DNA from: Erythrobacter sp. F6033 | GTDB taxonomy: Bacteria; Pseudomonadota; Alphaproteobacteria; Sphingomonadales; Sphingomonadaceae | Direction: 5' to 3' | Assembly (NCBI RefSeq): GCF_023016005.1 | Contig: NZ_JALKAZ010000001.1 | Span: 558,001-622,000, forward strand | Length of the DNA: 64,000 bases | Position numbers and translations under genes: made by a program | Shown: positions 60,676-64,000 of the stretch, one piece after another | How the letters are laid out: each line of letters starts with the position of its first letter | Position numbering within the stretch: position 1 is the stretch's first letter | Notes under the pieces: model-generated | Database searches by the model: none | Told to the model about the DNA's origin: nothing | What the model saw: the letters and a program-made list of their open reading frames with translations, nothing else

Positions 60676-62246
60676 TGTGTTTCCTTAAGCAGAGGTTGGC
60701 CGGGGAGCGCGCCCGTATACGTTCCGTCTGTAATGACAGGAACACCATTCACGTAAAGGTGCTGCACACCCGAGGAGAGCTCTCTGGGCGCAGAGTAATC
60801 GGCATTGGGGGCAAATGAGGCTGGGTCAAAAACCAGCACGTCGGCATGGTAGCCTACCTTCAGATATCCCCGCTGTTTCAGGCCAATAATGTCGGCTGTC
60901 TTACCGCTAGACCGGCGGATAAAGCGCGCAAGATCCATTCGGGCATCACCTTTGACGAGATCGCGATAGGCCTTTGGAAAACTGCCATACTTTCTGGGGT
61001 GGCCATTCGATCCGTCCGACCCTGTGACGACCCAATCCTGCTTGGCAAAAGCAGCAATGTCGTCAGGGTTCATATTGAACGATGCGAGCCGGGCATCCCC
61101 TTCGCGCAGCACTTCAATGGCCGCATCAACGGGCGCCAATTGCATTGAGGCGCCCAGTTCTTCGAGTGTTTTGCCCACTGGTGCATTCGAACCGGCAAGC
61201 TGGCCAGTGATAAGCAACCGATCCGAACCGCCGCGACGCTCAACCGCATCCATCATGCCAGCGCGGATCGCCTTGAGCTGTTCTGGATCATTCAATCTTT
61301 GCCGAAGAGCAGGCAAGCCGCCTTCCAACGCACCGCGTGGGACGAGGGCGTTGGAAATGCGTGTGCCCGATGCCTCCCAGGGATATTGATCGGCGGTTAC
61401 ACGTTGGCCTGCGGCCTGCGCTTCCTCGATCATAGCGATCATCTTTGCGCTGTGCCCCCAGACGGCAGGGCCAAGCGCTTTGATATGGGCAATGTGTACT
61501 GGCAGATCTGCGCGGCGTCCGATTTCGAGTGCCTCGGCAAGCGCTCCGGTAACGGTCACATTATACGTGCTCTCATCCCGTATGTGGGTATCATAATAGC
61601 CTCCTGCTTCGCCTGCGATTTTGGCAAGTGCGATGACTTCATCGGTCTGCGAATAGCTCTGCGGGACATAGTACAGGCCTGCAGAAAATCCCCATGCGCC
61701 TTCGCACATTGCGGCGCGAGTGAGGTCTTCCATCTTCGCGAGTTCGTCGGGCGAGGGCGCCCGGTTTTCTGTGCCCAGAACAGCTTCGCGAACAGGGCCG
61801 AAACCGACCAAGTACGCGCTATTTGTCCCGATACCATTGGCCCTAGCTGCGCTTGCTAGATCGGCGATATCGGGTTTTCCACCGCCGTCATTGCCGACGA
61901 CGACGGTTGTCACACCTTGAAAGGCGAATGGCAGGTTGGCGCGCCGTTCCGCACTGTCTGACGCGAGATCGGACCCGGCATGGGTGTGCGGATCGATAAA
62001 TCCGGGCGCGATGATCAGGCCGCTGGCATCTACAATGTTGGTCGCAGAATATCGCGAGCCAGCATCCGGCCCTATGTAAAGGATCGCGCCATCGCGGATG
62101 GCGATATGGTTGACAGTGCCCGCTTCGCCTGAGCCGTCAAACACCATCCCGCCTGAAATGATCGTATCGGCCTTTTGAATGTCCGGCATTGTTTCGCACC
62201 CGGCAAGGCTGGCGAACAATACGAGTGCGCCAATCCGGAGCTTCAT
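60669..62246 (-). CDS. N-acyl-D-amino-acid deacylase-like lipoprotein
   Basis: 525 residues. The lipobox LASLAGC marks Cys16 as a lipidation site, so the enzyme is anchored in the periplasm. Amidohydrolase-fold D-aminoacylase family: GFIDPHTHAGSDL (metal-binding His pair), YYDTHIRDESTYN, LPVHIAHIKALG, VTADQYPWEASG and VVTGSDGSNGHPR with the catalytic Asp. Where classical D-aminoacylases have GNCG, this one has VVVGNDGGG, so the zinc-binding Cys is replaced. It probably releases D-amino acids from acyl or peptidyl derivatives. Overlaps the carboxypeptidase gene upstream (ATGA) and the symporter downstream. Confidence 0.88.
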   Translation of the reverse strand: MKLRIGALVLFASLAGCETMPDIQKADTIISGGMVFDGSGEAGTVNHIAIRDGAILYIGPDAGSRYSATNIVDASGLIIAPGFIDPHTHAGSDLASDSAERRANLPFAFQGVTTVVVGNDGGGKPDIADLASAARANGIGTNSAYLVGFGPVREAVLGTENRAPSPDELAKMEDLTRAAMCEGAWGFSAGLYYVPQSYSQTDEVIALAKIAGEAGGYYDTHIRDESTYNVTVTGALAEALEIGRRADLPVHIAHIKALGPAVWGHSAKMIAMIEEAQAAGQRVTADQYPWEASGTRISNALVPRGALEGGLPALRQRLNDPEQLKAIRAGMMDAVERRGGSDRLLITGQLAGSNAPVGKTLEELGASMQLAPVDAAIEVLREGDARLASFNMNPDDIAAFAKQDWVVTGSDGSNGHPRKYGSFPKAYRDLVKGDARMDLARFIRRSSGKTADIIGLKQRGYLKVGYHADVLVFDPASFAPNADYSAPRELSSGVQHLYVNGVPVITDGTYTGALPGQPLLKETQC

Positions 62247-63490
62247 CGCTGGGCAGAAGCTAAATTGGCCGGCGGAGGTGTTTCCAGCAGTGTTCGCATC
62301 ATCGCGATCGCAGACTCCCGGCCAATCCGCTTTATCAATTGGCGGTCCGTGTCGTCACCAATTTCGAACGTGATGCCGGGCGCGCCGTAAACATCAAACG
62401 CATGTGCTTTCGATATCGGTCTGCCTTCGGTGTGGCGGGCATCGCGGTTCACCTCGTAATCGGGCATGCGTTCTTGGTAGAGTTCCAGCCACTTCTTGGT
62501 GAAGAGTTCCGGATCTGTCGGAAGTTCATCGGGGATAGTGTAGAACACATCGCGATTGGTCGAATGGAAATCGATCAGGACACGCATGTCGCGGTCAGGA
62601 TCGGCCTCAATTGCTTTGAGAAGTCCGTCCATCAATGTGGTTTCCGGCTGGGTGAATGGCCCCCAATCGCGGTTTAAGTCGACCCCGCCCGTATTATGCC
62701 GCCAATGTCCGTAAACCACACCGTCGGGATTGAGCAGCGGAACGGTCAACGTTTCAAATCGCGCGCGGTAGGCTTTGGCTAGATCGCTATCACCCATGAT
62801 CGTTTCAACGAATGGCAACATGGCAAGGGCCCCGGTTACTTCGGGCGGGTGTTGCCGGCCGACCAGCACCACAGTTTCGCGGTGCTTGGTTTCGGGCTCC
62901 GCGATGCGGAGAAGTTTGATAGCCCGGCCATGCGCTGACCGGCCAAGAACGCTAACTGCGGCAAATGATGCCTGCTCCCGTTCGCCCAGCCAGGCATCGT
63001 AGACCGATGGAGGGAAAACCTCTTGCGCCGCCACGAACAGTGGCTCTTTCCCAACCTTCAACGTCAATCGGGCAGTGCGCTCTCCGCGTTCGCCTTCGAC
63101 CTTCACAAATTTGGGGTCCATGAAATCCCAGTTTACACCGTCCGTGCTGGTCTTTGGCCAATAACGATGCCCGCAAGTGGTGTAATCGAGATCAATCTTA
63201 ATCCGCGTCTTGCGCTCCGCATGAACACGAAATGCGTACCATGCGCTGCAATTGATATCGCCTTCATCTTCGGGTGCGATGATGAGTTTGAAGTGCTTTT
63301 TGTCTGCGACGGTGCAGGATTGATACGCTCCTGTGGGGAAGTCTTTGTCGATCCTCGCTGCTTTGGTGTCGCACTCCGGTGGCGCGGCAGGCAGTGTCAT
63401 TTTGGTTGCTGGCTCGCTCGCAGCGTGTGCGGGTGTAGATGCCAACACCGCTGACACTAACAGCCCGATAATCATCGCTTGCAGGCGCAT
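62243..63490 (-). CDS. Secreted M14-family zinc carboxypeptidase
   Basis: 415 residues from ATG 63490 (GGGGAG upstream) with a signal peptide (LQAMIIGLLVSAVLASTPAHA); an ATG 57 codons earlier reads through the intergenic region. Zinc ligands are in VGRQHPPEVTG (HxxE) and LIDFHSTNRDVF (His); the substrate-carboxylate-binding Arg is in VDLNRDWGPF, and the catalytic Glu in GITFEIGDDTD. An N-terminal beta domain of about 150 residues precedes the catalytic part, as in AGBL/CCP-like bacterial members. It would trim peptides in the periplasm. Operon with deacylase and symporter; receptor upstream. Confidence 0.88.
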   Translation of the reverse strand: MRLQAMIIGLLVSAVLASTPAHAASEPATKMTLPAAPPECDTKAARIDKDFPTGAYQSCTVADKKHFKLIIAPEDEGDINCSAWYAFRVHAERKTRIKIDLDYTTCGHRYWPKTSTDGVNWDFMDPKFVKVEGERGERTARLTLKVGKEPLFVAAQEVFPPSVYDAWLGEREQASFAAVSVLGRSAHGRAIKLLRIAEPETKHRETVVLVGRQHPPEVTGALAMLPFVETIMGDSDLAKAYRARFETLTVPLLNPDGVVYGHWRHNTGGVDLNRDWGPFTQPETTLMDGLLKAIEADPDRDMRVLIDFHSTNRDVFYTIPDELPTDPELFTKKWLELYQERMPDYEVNRDARHTEGRPISKAHAFDVYGAPGITFEIGDDTDRQLIKRIGRESAIAMMRTLLETPPPANLASAQR

Positions 63491-63557
63491 CGGCCAAGCT
63501 CCCCTTGCGTTTCTGAAGGTGACGGGCCGCAGCGCCGCGCTGCGGCCCGATCCTGGA

Positions 63558-64000
63558 CTAGAAGTTCTTGCGAATATCGAACGAGAATTGACGACCGCGC
63601 CCACTGTGCAAGCTGCCGTAATAACCGAAGCTCTCATCAGCGAGCGGTGGGTCTTCATCAAAGATATTGTTCACGCCAAAACGAAGCCGTGTCCCGTCCA
63701 GCCCGGTGTTCGTATCATCGATCGAATAGCTGATACCGAAATTGAGCGTGAACCAGTCTTCGACCGGGAACAGCGCCGCTGTGTCATCTTGCTGGGCACC
63801 CGGGTCAAACACTCCGCCGACATAACGGCCGAAGAAGTTTACGCGGACTGGTCCGCTTTCCCATGCCGCCGAACCGGAGAAACGCCATTTCGGACGCCCA
63901 TCGATCTCAAGCAATTCGCCAAAGCCAAACGGTTGAAGAGCCGCAACATCACCGACTGACAATTCAGGGAATGATTGGAGTAGCGGTGTAAGATCCGTGA
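63558..64000 (-). CDS. TonB-dependent receptor, C-terminal part (rest outside window)
   Basis: The frame stays open to the window edge (DLTPLLQSFPELSVGD upstream of the first possible start). It ends with barrel strands typical of TonB receptors: RVNFFGRYVGGVFDPGAQQD, WFTLNFGISYSIDD, LRFGVNNIFDEDPP and terminal FSFDIRKNF with C-terminal Phe. It lies 67 bases upstream of the carboxypeptidase on the same strand and probably imports the peptide-like substrate of the module. Only about 147 residues are visible. Confidence 0.88.
   Translation of the reverse strand, partial: TDLTPLLQSFPELSVGDVAALQPFGFGELLEIDGRPKWRFSGSAAWESGPVRVNFFGRYVGGVFDPGAQQDDTAALFPVEDWFTLNFGISYSIDDTNTGLDGTRLRFGVNNIFDEDPPLADESFGYYGSLHSGRGRQFSFDIRKNF

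Overview
The window looks like a chromosomal segment of a sphingomonad-type alphaproteobacterium, most likely of the Erythrobacter/Altererythrobacter kind. The reasons are a DnaE2 error-prone polymerase, TonB-dependent receptors of the Caulobacter/sphingomonad type, receptor-linked tryptophan-halogenase-like flavoproteins with a DUF6445 partner, a DUF6356 protein and an OxyR-type regulator. This assignment rests on gene content read by eye, not on a database search.

Layout. 1-3.25 kb: 3' part of dnaE2. 3.3-3.8 kb: an internally deleted IS6-family element. 4.0-12.9 kb: a lasso-peptide-type RiPP cluster with B1 (PqqD-like recognition element), B2 (transglutaminase-like leader protease), C (asparagine-synthetase-like cyclase), an HPr-kinase-like protein, two 2OG-Fe(II) oxygenases, a sulfotransferase, a sulfatase-fold enzyme and a nucleotidyltransferase. 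I found a 58-codon precursor gene, GTG-started, at 9077-9253, overlapping the cyclase gene. Its leader fits the lasso consensus YxxPxLxxxGxxxxLT exactly. 13.4-17.8 kb: a four-gene operon I do not recognise, containing two paralogues. 18.0-35.0 kb: an alpha-glucan (maltodextrin) utilisation locus with a TonB receptor, two halogenase-like flavoproteins, DUF6445, a LacI regulator, three GH13 enzymes, a GH97 enzyme and a sugar MFS transporter. 35.3-41.0 kb: OxyR and a large autotransporter with five passenger repeats of about 190 residues. 41.2-49.1 kb: mixed genes (LytTR regulator, hydrolase, EreA/ChaN-like protein, secreted lectin-fold protein, AraC, YeiH, Lrp, DUF6356). 49.3-52.9 kb: sdaA-kbl-tdh threonine/serine degradation operon. 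53.2-55.2 kb: psd and a secreted hydrolase. 55.2-64.0 kb: a scavenging module with a TonB receptor, M14 carboxypeptidase, lipoprotein N-acyl-D-amino-acid deacylase, amino-acid symporter, D-amino-acid dehydrogenase, an exported fumarase-superfamily lyase and a DASS dicarboxylate transporter.

Three degenerate IS6-type ends, all in the same orientation, lie at about 3.34, 17.77 and 34.99 kb. They bound the lasso/unknown-operon block and the halogenase/maltodextrin block, which suggests past IS6-mediated assembly of this accessory region.

The most novel items are the lasso precursor and its unusual tailoring set, the unrecognised four-gene operon, and the exported lyase/deacylase/D-amino-acid module.
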